Of a stretch of DNA of 64,000 bases, positions 28,323-40,468 are shown one piece after another. The notes beneath the pieces were generated by a model, which was not told where the DNA came from, did no database searches, and was given only the letters and a program-made list of their open reading frames with translations. The first letter of the stretch is position 1, and every line of letters begins with the position of its first letter. This stretch comes from Streptomyces sp. CB02400 (lineage in GTDB: Bacteria > Actinomycetota > Actinomycetes > Streptomycetales > Streptomycetaceae). Both the position numbers and the translations under genes were made by a program. The stretch is taken from contig NZ_LIWB01000017.1 of the NCBI RefSeq assembly GCF_001905725.1, positions 51,892-115,891 of the forward strand, in the 5' to 3' direction.

Positions 28323-29102
28323 TCACCGCGTGAAGAAGTCCGCCAGGACCGGGGCCAGGACGTCCGGTTCGACCATGTGGGTCTGGCCCTCCAGGGTGCG
28401 GTACGTGCCCCGGGGGACGGACCCGGCGATCGCCCGCGCGGCCTCACGCATCCACGCCGGGCTCGCGTCGCCCGCGATCGACAGCACCGGGACGCGGATC
28501 GACGACAGCAGCTCGCGCGGCACGCTCCCGTCGCCCATCACGGCGTCGTCGTACGCGAGGCTCGGCGCGATCGACTCCATCCCGGCCCACATCGGTGACT
28601 GCCGCGCGCCCCGGATGACGTCCTCGCCGAGGCCGGTCAGCCGCAGGAACAGCTCCACCGCGTCCCCGCGCCGCCCCTCGGCGAGCGCCGCCGTTAGCCG
28701 CTCGGTGTACCGCGCGCGTTCCTCCAGGGCGTCGGACGACATCGCGTACGGCGTCTCGTACACGGCGACGTGGTGCACCGGCAGTCCGCCCGCCGCCGCC
28801 CTGAGCGCCAGCGCGCCACCCGAGGAGACGCCGTACAGCGCGGCCTCGCCGCCCACCGCCTCGATCAGCGCCGCCAGGTCCTCGACCTCGCGTTCCACCG
28901 CGTACGGAGCCATGTCACCGCTTCCGCCCCGGCCCCGGCGGTCGTACACGACCGCCCGGAACCCCTCCGAGAGGCGAGCCGCCAGCGGGGCCACCGTGCC
29001 GCCCGTCGACATCGCACCGCTGACGAGAACGATCGTGGCACCCCGCCCGGCGCTCTCGTACGCCAGGGAGGTGCCGTCACGCGAAGAGATGTTCTTGTCC
29101 AT
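28323..29102 (-). CDS. Alpha/beta hydrolase
   Basis: 259 aa. Oxyanion region VLVSGAMSTGG, turn VVYDRRGRGGSGD, nucleophile elbow LYGVSSGGALAL (Ser in GxSxG), Asp in VLSIAGDASPAW and His in EGQTHMVEP complete the triad. It has no signal peptide, so it is cytosolic. The substrate is unknown; it could be an esterase, lactonase or epoxide-type hydrolase. It converges on mnmA, leaving 28 nt. Confidence 0.9.
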   Translation of the reverse strand: MDKNISSRDGTSLAYESAGRGATIVLVSGAMSTGGTVAPLAARLSEGFRAVVYDRRGRGGSGDMAPYAVEREVEDLAALIEAVGGEAALYGVSSGGALALRAAAGGLPVHHVAVYETPYAMSSDALEERARYTERLTAALAEGRRGDAVELFLRLTGLGEDVIRGARQSPMWAGMESIAPSLAYDDAVMGDGSVPRELLSSIRVPVLSIAGDASPAWMREAARAIAGSVPRGTYRTLEGQTHMVEPDVLAPVLADFFTR

Positions 29103-29182
29103 GTCACACCAGACTGCCGCACGGCGCGGCGATCATCGGTGAGGCGGGCGGCGCGTCCGCCGATGACAACCCGTTCACGTGA

Positions 29183-29506
29183 TCAGTCGACTTCCACCTC
29201 GTAGAAGCAGAGATGGTCCTTGATCTGCGCGACGTCCGGTTTCGGCTCCGGGTACGCCCAGACCAGATCCGCCGCGTCCGGCAGCGACCAGTAGGACGCG
29301 GTGCCCTTGAAGGGGCAGTGCGTCTGCGTCTCGGAGGGGGTCAGCAGGTCGAGCCGTACGTCCGCCGGCGGGATGTAGTACCGGTCCGGACAGCCCGTCT
29401 CCTTCAGCAGCAGTGCCCCGTCGCTCTCCGCCAGCACCTGCCCGCCGTGCACCACGCGCACGTGCCGGTCACTGGCCTCGATGGTGATGCGGTGGCCTGT
29501 GGTCAC
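29183..29506 (-). CDS. DUF427 domain protein
   Basis: 107 aa; GTG at 29506 behind GAGGAGGG. The family signature is present: RVVHGGQVLAESDGALLLKE, YYIPPADVRLDLLTPSETQT, HCPFKGTASYWSL and the C-terminal DHLCFYEVEVD. It is a small beta-sandwich protein without assigned activity; the conserved HCPFKG segment is the most likely functional site. Confidence 0.93.
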   Translation of the reverse strand: MTTGHRITIEASDRHVRVVHGGQVLAESDGALLLKETGCPDRYYIPPADVRLDLLTPSETQTHCPFKGTASYWSLPDAADLVWAYPEPKPDVAQIKDHLCFYEVEVD

Positions 29507-29592
29507 GATCGTCCCTCCTCGGGTAGCCGACTCCGCGAGTACAGCGCACGCTGAAGCGGACTTCTTCCCGAGGAGGAACCGCAGGAGGACCC

Positions 29593-30396
29593 ATGGGAGC
29601 CAAGGACACCGGCCGGAACCGCGGCACCCTCGCCCACCGGGCCGGCTACGCCCTGCGCCATCCGGGGCGCGTCCCCGCCCACGCGCGGCGTGCGCTGCGC
29701 GACACCTGGCTGCGGCTGCTCCACCGCGACCACATCGCCTACTACCGCGCGGTGATGGCCTCCGACGCGGCCCGCGGCGCCGAGGCGGCGGTCGGCCACA
29801 ACCCCTCGCGCGAGCAGTGGGCGCGCATCGGCCGGATGCAGTTCGACTACCTGCTGCGGCACGGGCTGCGGCCCGACCACCGGATGCTGGAGATCGGCTG
29901 CGGCAACCTCCGCGCGGGACGCCTCTTCATCGACCACCTGGAACCCGGCCACTACTACGGCATCGACATCTCGCCGCACATCCTGCTCGCCGCCCAGGAC
30001 ACCCTCGTACGCGACGGACTCCAGGCCAAGCTGCCGTACCTGTCACTCGCGAACGACCTCACCTTCGCCTTCCTGCCCGACGGGCACTTCGACGTCGTCC
30101 ACGCGCACAGCGTCTTCTCGCACTCGCCCCGGCACGTCATCGAGGAGTGCTTCGCGCACGTCGGGAGGGTGCTCGCGCCCGGCGGGTTCTTCGACTTCAC
30201 CTTCGACCGCACGGAGGGCGAGGAGCACCAGGTGCTGCACGAGGACTTCTACTACCGGACGGAGACGCTGGTGGAACTGGCCGCCGGGTACGGCCTCACC
30301 GCGCGGTTCATGGACGACTGGGAGGAGCTGCCGCACCGGCAGTCGAAGATGCGGCTGACCGCGATGTCCGACCGGGCCCGTACTGTGGGTCCGTGA
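29593..30396 (+). CDS. SAM-dependent class I methyltransferase
   Basis: 267 aa; ATG at 29593 after AGGAGGACC. Basic N-terminus, then motif I MLEIGCGNLRAGR (about 99-111), motif II YYGIDISPHIL, motif IV FDVVHAHSVFSH and GRVLAPGGFFDFTF. The target is unknown; the extra ~90-residue N-terminal region with two helices may select substrate. It overlaps the next gene by GTGA, so the two are coupled. Confidence 0.88.
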   Translation: MGAKDTGRNRGTLAHRAGYALRHPGRVPAHARRALRDTWLRLLHRDHIAYYRAVMASDAARGAEAAVGHNPSREQWARIGRMQFDYLLRHGLRPDHRMLEIGCGNLRAGRLFIDHLEPGHYYGIDISPHILLAAQDTLVRDGLQAKLPYLSLANDLTFAFLPDGHFDVVHAHSVFSHSPRHVIEECFAHVGRVLAPGGFFDFTFDRTEGEEHQVLHEDFYYRTETLVELAAGYGLTARFMDDWEELPHRQSKMRLTAMSDRARTVGP

Positions 30397-30932
30397 ACAT
30401 CTGTGTCTTTCTCTCCGCCGCCGACCTCGACGAACGCTACACACGCCCCGCGCGGGAGTTCGCGCGGCTGCTCGGCAAGGGCGGGCACACGCTGGTGTGG
30501 GGCGGTTCGGACGTCGGCCTGATGAAGGTCGTCGCCGACGGGGTGGAGGAGGCGGGGGGCCGGCTCCTCGGCGTCTCCGTGGAGTTCCTCGCGGCGAAGG
30601 CGCGCGACGGCGTCGACGAGATGGTGATCGCGCGTGACCTCGCCGAGCGCAAGAGGCTGCTGCTGGAGAAGGCCGACGCGGTGGTCATCATGGTCGGCGG
30701 CACCGGCACCCTCGACGAGGCGACCGAGATCCTGGAGCTGAAGAAGCACGGCCACACCGAGAAGCCGGTGGTCCTGCTCAACACCGCGGGCTTCTACGAC
30801 GGCCTCAAGGAGCAGTTCCGCCGCATGGAGGACGAGGGCTTCCTGCCCCGCCCGCTCACCGACCTGGTGTTCTTCGCCGAGGAGCCGGTGGGAGCGCTGG
30901 CATACCTGGAGGAGAACCTGGGCGTGGAGTGA
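30393..30932 (+). CDS. LOG-family Rossmann protein (lysine decarboxylase-like)
   Basis: 179 aa; GTG at 30393 overlaps the methyltransferase stop. It starts VNICVFLSAADLDERYTRPA. The LOG family motif appears as VIMVGGTGTLDEATEILEL (family PGGxGTxxE; the leading Pro is Val here), with LVWGGSDVGLMKVVADGV before it. Members hydrolyse nucleoside-5'-monophosphate N-glycosidic bonds (cytokinin-activating type in plants). The bacterial substrate is unclear. Confidence 0.87.
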   Translation: MNICVFLSAADLDERYTRPAREFARLLGKGGHTLVWGGSDVGLMKVVADGVEEAGGRLLGVSVEFLAAKARDGVDEMVIARDLAERKRLLLEKADAVVIMVGGTGTLDEATEILELKKHGHTEKPVVLLNTAGFYDGLKEQFRRMEDEGFLPRPLTDLVFFAEEPVGALAYLEENLGVE

Positions 30933-30950
30933 CCGCCCGATGATGCGAGC

Positions 30951-31649
30951 ATGGCGGGCATGGCTACACATGTGATCACCGGAGCGGGCTCCGGCATCGG
31001 CGCGGCCGTCGCCCGCCGCCTGCACGCGCGCGGCGACGAACTCGTCCTGCACGCGCGCGACGCGGGCCGGGCGAAGGAACTGGCGGCCGGGTTCCCCGGC
31101 GCCCGCACCCTCGTCGGCGACCTGGCGGACCCGGACAAGCTCTCCTGGGCCTTCTCCCACCAGTCGCTCCCGGACCGGGTGGACTCCCTCCTGCACATCG
31201 CCGGCGTGGTCGACCTCGGCCCGGTCGGCGAGCTGACCCCGAAGACCTGGCGGCACCAGCTCAACGTCAACCTGATCGCCCCCGCCGAGCTGACCCGGCA
31301 CTTCCTGCCCCAGCTCCGCGCGAGCCGGGGCCACGTGATCTTCGTCAACTCCGGCGCCGGTCTGAGCGCCCACGCCGACTGGTCCGCCTACGCCGCCTCC
31401 AAGCACGGCCTCAAGGCCCTCGCCGACTCCCTGCGCGAGGAGGAGCACGCGGGCGGCGTCCGCGTCACCTCGGTCTACCCCGGCCGCACCGCCAGCCCCA
31501 TGCAGGCCAAGGTCCACCAGCAGGAGGGCAAGGAGTACGACCCCGCGCGGTGGATCGACCCCGAGTCGGTCGCCACGACCATCGTGACGGCCCTGGACCT
31601 CCCGGCCGACGCGGAGATCAACGACCTGACGGTGAGACCGGGACGGTGA
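30951..31649 (+). CDS. SDR-family oxidoreductase
   Basis: 232 aa short-chain dehydrogenase. Cofactor motif VITGAGSGIGAAVARRL at the N-terminus, LLHIAGVVDLG (NAG equivalent), catalytic Ser in FVNSGAGLSAH and YAASKHG with Tyr/Lys. The Rossmann core is complete, so it is likely NAD(P)-dependent. ATG at 30951 or 30960 could start it; neither has a strong ribosome site. It lies 18 nt after the LOG gene, so it may be the third gene of that operon. Confidence 0.9.
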   Translation: MAGMATHVITGAGSGIGAAVARRLHARGDELVLHARDAGRAKELAAGFPGARTLVGDLADPDKLSWAFSHQSLPDRVDSLLHIAGVVDLGPVGELTPKTWRHQLNVNLIAPAELTRHFLPQLRASRGHVIFVNSGAGLSAHADWSAYAASKHGLKALADSLREEEHAGGVRVTSVYPGRTASPMQAKVHQQEGKEYDPARWIDPESVATTIVTALDLPADAEINDLTVRPGR

Positions 31650-31675
31650 GAGTCAGCCCGTCCGGCACCATCCGG

Positions 31676-31790
31676 CCCCTCTGGGGGTCCCCACGCCTTT
31701 GAGGCAGTGGGGGAGTTTGGGGAGCGGGGGTCCGGGAGCAGCGCCTTGGGACGGGACGGGTAGGGGCGGCGGGGGCGAAACCTCCGGCCG
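31676..31790 (-). repeat. Palindromic mini-element plus GC-rich dispersed repeat (second copy)
   Basis: 31676-31715 repeats the palindrome of 23734-23772 (CCCACGCCTTTGAGGCAGTG on plus). It is followed by a degenerate copy of the same GC-rich partner, ending GGACGGGTAGGGGCGGCGGG. The association of both parts at two loci argues that they moved or spread together. No gene is present between the SDR and the MetE-like gene. Confidence 0.75.
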
Positions 31791-31811
31791 CCCACTGCGT
31801 ACGCTCTACGC

Positions 31812-35029
<3,218 letters not shown>

Positions 35030-35289
35030 CGGTTGAAGGTCGGCCGATCGGCGCATATCAGATGCATACGGGTGGCTGGGGCGCATTCGGGCAACCGTCG
35101 GCGACCGGTGCCCGTACAGGCCTTCTGCGGCCTACTGTTGAGATGTGCGCCTGCCGTGCCCAGCTGCGGTCGGAGCAACCCCGTACTCGTGAGGGGTCCG
35201 GGGTAAGGGCTTTCCACCGCGGAGCCGCTGAGGGTCGTCGGGCATCGGGCCGCGTGGCGTGGGCACCGCCGGCTGGGAGAGGGACGGGA

Positions 35290-37575
35290 ATGGAACCGAC
35301 CGAGAGCGCCGCCCCGGGCTCACGGCTGCGCCTGCGCCGCATGGCGGTCGCATGGCTGCGCGGCCGTGAGGACGGGCGGCCCGCGGGGCGGCCGGGCGCA
35401 AAGGGGCGCACCGGGGCGCGTACCGCGGACGCGCGCGGTGCGGAGACGCGCGGTGCGGACACGCGCGGTGTCGGGCAGCCGGTCGCCGGGCACGGTCCCG
35501 GGCTGGCCGAGCTGTCCGAGGCGGACGAGGAACGGCACCCGTCCTGGCCCGCGTTGCCCACGGCGGTCGTCGCCGCGGCCGGCTTCGTACTGGGCGCGGG
35601 CTTCCTGCGGGCGTTCACCGGAGGGCACGCGCTCTTCCCGTCCGGCACCGTCGGCTGGTCGCTGGCGGTGCTGACCGGAATCATCGTCGGCCATCTGGTG
35701 ATGCTGGGCCGTTCCCGGTGGTGGGGCGGTACGGGTTCCGGCGCCGCCCTCACTCTCGCGGTGCTGCTGTCGTACGGCTGGGTCTCGGCCGGAATGGTCA
35801 GCCTCACCGTCGTCGTGCTGGTCGGCATAGCCCGGCGGGGCCGCTGGCGGCAGGGCGTGCTGCACGGTGCGGTGGACCTGCTCGGCATCGGCGCCGGTGC
35901 GCTGGTGCTGGCCGCGTTCGGCTGCGTGCCGTCCGTCGAGTCGCCGTCGACCCCGGACACCTGGACGCTGTACACCGCCCCGGGGGTGGTGCTGGTCGCC
36001 GCGGTCTATCTCACGGTCACCCGCGGTCTGCTGTGGTACCTGCACACCCCCCGCGCGGGGCTGCCCACCGTGGCCCGTACCGCGCTGGTCCGGCAGGGCC
36101 TTGTCGCTGTCGCCCTGCTCGGTATAGCGCCGCTGGTGTGTGTGGTCGCCGATGCCAAACCGGTGCTGCTGCCCCTGTTCTCCATTCCGCTGATCGCCCT
36201 CGACTCCACGCTGTGGATAGCCCGCGCGCGGGCCGAGGAGCAGCTCCGCGACCCGTTGACCGGACTGCCGAACCGGCAGTGGCTGCTGGAACGCATCTGG
36301 ACCGCGCTGGACGACGCGGAGCGGATCGATGCGCGCGCCGCTCTGATGCTGATCGACCTGGACCGGTTCCGGTCGGTCAACGACACGCTCGGGCATCTCG
36401 CCGGTGACCGGCTGCTGCTGCAGATAGCCGACCGGCTCAGACTCGCCCTGCCGCGCGGGGCGGAGGCCGCGCGGCTCGGCGGTGACGAGTTCGCCGTCTT
36501 ACTCCCCGTCGCCGACTCCACGACGGCCGCCACCCGCGTCGCCCGCTCCCTCGTCGCCGCCCTCAGCTCCCCGCTCGACCTCGACGGGCTCACCCTCGTC
36601 CTGGAGGCGAGCGCGGGGGTCGCCGTCTTTCCCGACCACGCCGACGACGCGGAGGGGCTGTTGCGGCGGGCGGACGTGGCGATGTATCAGGCCAAGCGGG
36701 ACCGTACGGGGGTCGAGGCGTACGAGTCCAAGCGGGACTCCAACACCCCTGACCGGCTGGGGCTGCTGGGGGATCTGCGGCGGGCGCTGGACGCCCGGGA
36801 GGTCGAGCTCCACTACCAGCCGAAGGTGCGCTTCGACGGGCAGGTCGCGGGGCTCGAGGCGCTGGTGCGGTGGGTGCATCCGGAGCGGGGGAAGGTGCCG
36901 CCGGACGAGTTCATAGCGATCGCCGAGTCGTCCGGGCTGATGCCGCACCTCACCGAGTACGTGCTGGAGACCGCGCTGGGGCAGGTCGCGCGGTGGCGGG
37001 CCCAGGGGTTGTTCGTGCCGGTCGCCGTGAATGTGTCTCCGCGCGATGTGCACTCGCCGGGCTTCGCGGGCTCCGTGGCGGCGCGGCTGGCTCGGCACGG
37101 GGTGCCGGCGGGGGCGCTGCAGTTGGAGATCACCGAGCATGTGCTGCTGGAGGATCCGCAGCGTGCGGCCGACACGTTGAACGCGTTGACCGGGCACGGG
37201 GTGAAGATGTCGCTGGACGACTTCGGTACGGGGTACTCGTCGTTGGTGCATCTGCGGCGGCTGCCGGTGAGTGAGCTGAAGATCGACCGGTCGTTCGTGG
37301 CTCGGCTGGCCGTGGACGCGGAGGACGCGGAGATCGTGCGCTGCACGGTCGACCTGGCGCATTCGCTGGGGCTGCTCGTCGTCGCGGAGGGGGTGGAGGA
37401 CGACGAGACGTGGGAGCGGTTGCGTGATCTCCGCTGTGACGCGGTGCAGGGCTGGCTGGTCGCCGCGGCGATGCCGCCGGACGAGACCACGGCCTGGCTC
37501 CTCGCCCGCGGCTCCCGCGGCTGGCAGCGCCCGGCCGCGGCGCTCCCGGCCGCGACGACCACGGCCGAGGAGTAG
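35290..37575 (+). CDS. rmdB: Membrane-bound GGDEF-EAL c-di-GMP enzyme (RmdB-like)
   Basis: 761 aa. ATG at 35290 is preferred because GGAGAGGGAC lies immediately upstream; the frame is open to 35062. A basic N-terminus is followed by about six membrane segments (95-310), a GGDEF domain with intact RLGGDEFAVLL (about 400-410) and an EAL domain with GLEALVRW (about 520), LEITEHVLL and DDFGTGYSSL. Both catalytic signatures are intact, so it can in principle make and degrade c-di-GMP, the BldD ligand that times development. The Leu after GGDEFAV is a TTA codon (36499-36501), making translation bldA-dependent. RmdB identity rests on domain layout and position between ligA and gatC. Confidence 0.88.
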   Translation: MEPTESAAPGSRLRLRRMAVAWLRGREDGRPAGRPGAKGRTGARTADARGAETRGADTRGVGQPVAGHGPGLAELSEADEERHPSWPALPTAVVAAAGFVLGAGFLRAFTGGHALFPSGTVGWSLAVLTGIIVGHLVMLGRSRWWGGTGSGAALTLAVLLSYGWVSAGMVSLTVVVLVGIARRGRWRQGVLHGAVDLLGIGAGALVLAAFGCVPSVESPSTPDTWTLYTAPGVVLVAAVYLTVTRGLLWYLHTPRAGLPTVARTALVRQGLVAVALLGIAPLVCVVADAKPVLLPLFSIPLIALDSTLWIARARAEEQLRDPLTGLPNRQWLLERIWTALDDAERIDARAALMLIDLDRFRSVNDTLGHLAGDRLLLQIADRLRLALPRGAEAARLGGDEFAVLLPVADSTTAATRVARSLVAALSSPLDLDGLTLVLEASAGVAVFPDHADDAEGLLRRADVAMYQAKRDRTGVEAYESKRDSNTPDRLGLLGDLRRALDAREVELHYQPKVRFDGQVAGLEALVRWVHPERGKVPPDEFIAIAESSGLMPHLTEYVLETALGQVARWRAQGLFVPVAVNVSPRDVHSPGFAGSVAARLARHGVPAGALQLEITEHVLLEDPQRAADTLNALTGHGVKMSLDDFGTGYSSLVHLRRLPVSELKIDRSFVARLAVDAEDAEIVRCTVDLAHSLGLLVVAEGVEDDETWERLRDLRCDAVQGWLVAAAMPPDETTAWLLARGSRGWQRPAAALPAATTTAEE

Positions 37576-38417
37576 CTCGCGCCGGGCGTGGGTCTTGTGC
37601 CTGCGGTGCGGCGTTCGGTCCGGTGGGTGGATGCCTGCGGCGCAGCTTTCGGCTCGGTGGGGGCTGGGGTAGCGCCTGCGGTCGGTGGGTGGGTCGGGGC
37701 CGGGTCGGGGGTGTCCGTCCTCGGACTGGCGCGATGGGGTTCCTCGGAGGGGTGCGGGGTGCGGACGCGCCAGCCACTGCGGGCGGCCACCCCCGCCCCG
37801 TCCCCTTCCCGCCGTAGGCGTCCGGTCTCCGCCCACCGCGATCCACGCGCCGCACCGTACGCGCCTGCCCTCCGCCATTCCCGCGAGCAGCCGCTACCGC
37901 TCCCCGTCCTCCGCGGGCAGTCGTGCCTCCCCCAGTGCCTTAAGGGCCTGGGAGGTACCCCCAGGGGCGGCACGGGTGGGCGGTGGGGGTACCTCCCGCT
38001 CATGGGGGTACCTCCCGCTCGAGCGAAGCCGAGAGTGGGGGAGAAGCCGAGAGTGGGGGAGGCACCCCGCAAGCGCCGGGCTGCGCAACCCCACCCCCGG
38101 CCCACACCAACGCGGCGCACCCCGTAAGCGCCGGGCTGCGCGAACACCCCCTGCCCGCACTGACGCGAGGCATCTCGCAAGGCACCGGGCTGTGAAGCCG
38201 CCCCTGCCCGCACTGACGCGAGGTACCTCGTAAGGTGCCGGGCTGCAGAGCCCCCGGTCCGCGCCGGCGCAGGGCGTCGCCCGCCCTCCCGCCGCACGCG
38301 GAGAAACGCCGCACGGCGTCCGGCAGGGCAGGCCCGAGGAAAGGGTTTCACGGGCACGGCCCGCCGCCCCATAGGATTGGCCCCAAACCACACACACTCA
38401 CCCCAGAGGATCGCTGC
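37576..38417. repeat. 842-nt repeat-filled intergenic region between rmdB and gatC
   Basis: No gene is supported. 37598-37700: three degraded ~35-40-bp units beginning GCCTGCGG. 37911-37982: CCGCGGGCAGTCGTGCC ... GGGGCGGCACGGGTGGGCG, the same block as 59121-59159 but split by a 36-bp palindromic element (37928-37963). 37983-38060: a second insert built of GGGGGTACCTCCCGCTC and GAAGCCGAGAGTGGGGGA duplicates. 38062-38275: four ~53-55-bp units containing CGCCGGGCTGCGC. The gatC promoter must lie within about 100 nt of 38418. Confidence 0.8.
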
Positions 38418-38714
38418 ATGCCTGGCATTACGCGCGAGGAGGTCGCCCACCTCGCCCGGCTGGCGCGTCTGGAGCTGAAGCCCGAAGAGCTCGACCACTT
38501 CGCGGGCCAGCTGGACGACATCATCGGCGCGGTCGCCCGCGTCAGCGAGGTCGCCGACCAAGACGTACCGCCGACCTCGCACCCGCTCCCGCTGACGAAC
38601 GTCATGCGCGCGGACGAGGTCCGTCCCTCGCTCACCCCCGAGCAGGCGCTCTCCGGCGCCCCGGCCCAGGAGCAGCAGCGTTTCAAGGTGCCGCAGATCC
38701 TGGGGGAGGAGTAA
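38418..38714 (+). CDS. gatC: Asp-tRNA(Asn)/Glu-tRNA(Gln) amidotransferase subunit C
   Basis: 98 aa; ATG at 38418 after AGAGGA. Family pattern [35 protein letters not shown] and [19 protein letters not shown]. It is the stabilising subunit wrapped between GatA and GatB in the complex that amidates misacylated Glu-tRNA(Gln) (and Asp-tRNA(Asn)). It is 6 nt upstream of gatA. Confidence 0.97.
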   Translation: MPGITREEVAHLARLARLELKPEELDHFAGQLDDIIGAVARVSEVADQDVPPTSHPLPLTNVMRADEVRPSLTPEQALSGAPAQEQQRFKVPQILGEE

Positions 38715-38720
38715 CCCGCC

Positions 38721-40217
38721 ATGAGCGATCACATCATCAAGCTCACCGCCGCCGAGACCGCCGAGAAGATCGCCTCCGGTGAGCTCACGGCCGTAGAGGT
38801 CACCGAGGCGCACCTGGCCCGGATCGAGGCCGTCGACGAGAAGGTGCACGCCTTCCTGCACGTCGACCGCGAGGGTGCCCTGGCGCAGGCGCGGGCCGTC
38901 GACGAGAAGCGGGCCAAGGGGGAGAAGCTCGGTCCGCTGGCCGGCGTTCCCCTCGCGCTCAAGGACATCTTCACCACCGAGGGCATCCCGACCACCGTCG
39001 GTTCCAAGATCCTCGAGGGCTGGATCCCGCCGTACGACGCGACGCTCACCAAGCGGCTGAAGGCCGCCGACGTCGTCATCCTCGGCAAGACCAACATGGA
39101 CGAGTTCGCCATGGGGTCCAGCACCGAGAACAGCGCCTACGGGCCGACCGGCAATCCGTGGGACCTGACCAGGATCCCCGGGGGGTCGGGTGGTGGTTCG
39201 TCCGCCGCGCTCGCCTCCTTCCAGGCGCCGCTCGCCATCGGCACCGACACCGGCGGTTCCATCCGCCAGCCGGCCGCCGTCACCGGCACCGTCGGTGTGA
39301 AGCCGACGTACGGTGCCGTCTCCCGGTACGGCATGGTCGCCTTCTCCAGCTCCCTGGACCAGGGCGGTCCCTGTGCCCGTACGGTCCTGGACGCCGCCCT
39401 GCTGCACGAGGTGATCGCCGGGCACGACCCGATGGACTCCACCTCCATCGACGCCCCGGTCCCGCCGGTCGTCGAGGCCGCCCGCAACGGCAGCGTCGCC
39501 GGCATGCGCGTCGGCGTCGTCAAGCAGTTCCGCGGTGAGGGGTACCAGGCCGGTGTCGTCCAGCGGTTCGACGAGTCCGTCGAGCTGCTGAAGGGGCTCG
39601 GCGCCGAGGTCGTCGAGCTGGACTGTCCGTCCTTCGACCTCGCGCTGTCGGCCTACTACCTGATCGCGCCCTCCGAGTGCTCCTCCAACCTCGCCCGCTT
39701 CGACGGCCTGCGCTACGGCCTGCGGACCGGCGACGACGGTTCGCACTCCGCCGAGGAGGTCACCTCGCTGACCCGTGAGGCCGGCTTCGGCGACGAGGTC
39801 AAGCGCCGCATCATGCTCGGTACGTACGCGCTCAGCTCCGGCTACTACGACGCGTACTACGGCAGCGCCCAGAAGGTCCGCACCCTCATCAAGCAGGAGT
39901 TCGAGCGGGCCTTCGAGCAGGTCGACGTGATCGTCTCCCCGACGACCCCGACCACCGCCTTCCCGATCGGCGAGCGCGCCGACGACCCGATGGCGATGTA
40001 CCTGGCCGACCTGTGCACCATCCCCACCAACCTGGCGGGCAACGCGGCCATGTCGCTGCCCTGCGGCCTCGCCCCCGAGGACAACCTGCCGGTGGGTCTG
40101 CAGATCATCGCCCCCGCCATGAAGGACGACCGGCTCTACAAGGTCGGCGCCGCCGTCGAGGCCGCCTTCGTGGAAAAGTGGGGCCACCCGCTGATCGAGG
40201 AGGCACCGTCGCTGTGA
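38721..40217 (+). CDS. gatA: Asp-tRNA(Asn)/Glu-tRNA(Gln) amidotransferase subunit A
   Basis: 498 aa amidase-signature glutaminase that releases ammonia from glutamine for GatB. The Ser-cisSer-Lys triad is visible: Lys in [14 protein letters not shown], Ser in [15 protein letters not shown], nucleophile Ser in [32 protein letters not shown] is also typical. Length is normal. Its stop overlaps the next start (GTGA at 40214). Confidence 0.97.
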   Translation: MSDHIIKLTAAETAEKIASGELTAVEVTEAHLARIEAVDEKVHAFLHVDREGALAQARAVDEKRAKGEKLGPLAGVPLALKDIFTTEGIPTTVGSKILEGWIPPYDATLTKRLKAADVVILGKTNMDEFAMGSSTENSAYGPTGNPWDLTRIPGGSGGGSSAALASFQAPLAIGTDTGGSIRQPAAVTGTVGVKPTYGAVSRYGMVAFSSSLDQGGPCARTVLDAALLHEVIAGHDPMDSTSIDAPVPPVVEAARNGSVAGMRVGVVKQFRGEGYQAGVVQRFDESVELLKGLGAEVVELDCPSFDLALSAYYLIAPSECSSNLARFDGLRYGLRTGDDGSHSAEEVTSLTREAGFGDEVKRRIMLGTYALSSGYYDAYYGSAQKVRTLIKQEFERAFEQVDVIVSPTTPTTAFPIGERADDPMAMYLADLCTIPTNLAGNAAMSLPCGLAPEDNLPVGLQIIAPAMKDDRLYKVGAAVEAAFVEKWGHPLIEEAPSL

Positions 40218-40453
40218 GCGCACTGTCCAAGGCCAAGGGCTTCAAGAAGTCCAAGTCCGGTCTGTACGTCTCCATGGCCACCTCGGCGTTCGGCGCCGTC
40301 GGTGTGTACAAGCAGATCAAGAAGGCGCGTGGCGAGAACGACACGCTGCGGCTGCTCGACGCGGTCGTCACCGGCGCCGCCGTCATCACCAACCTCGCCA
40401 TCCTCTACCGCGAGGTGAAGCGCCTCGGCGACGACGACGTCCTGCTGGGCTGA
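40214..40453 (+). CDS. 79-aa conserved-looking protein between gatA and gatB
   Basis: GTG at 40214 overlaps the gatA stop by 4 nt and the gene ends 15 nt before gatB, so it is translated with the amidotransferase operon. It has a Lys-rich N-terminus ([16 protein letters not shown]), a small hydrophobic segment and an amphipathic end ([19 protein letters not shown]). It could be membrane-peripheral. No domain is recognised; the position suggests a role near translation or simple hitch-hiking. Confidence 0.75.
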   Translation: MSALSKAKGFKKSKSGLYVSMATSAFGAVGVYKQIKKARGENDTLRLLDAVVTGAAVITNLAILYREVKRLGDDDVLLG

Positions 40454-40468
40454 GAGGGAAGTTTCACC

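Noticed and set aside
35062-35289. 76-residue N-terminal extension of the GGDEF-EAL protein
   Set aside because: The extension is basic and low-complexity with no ribosome site, whereas ATG 35290 has a good one.
38062-38275. CRISPR-like spacing of repeated units
   Set aside because: Units are adjacent and degenerate along their full length with no unique spacers, and no cas genes are present.
36813-40223. 1,136-codon minus-strand open frame over rmdB, the repeat region, gatC and gatA
   Set aside because: It crosses non-coding repeats and opposes genes with full catalytic motifs; it is a GC-rich artefact.
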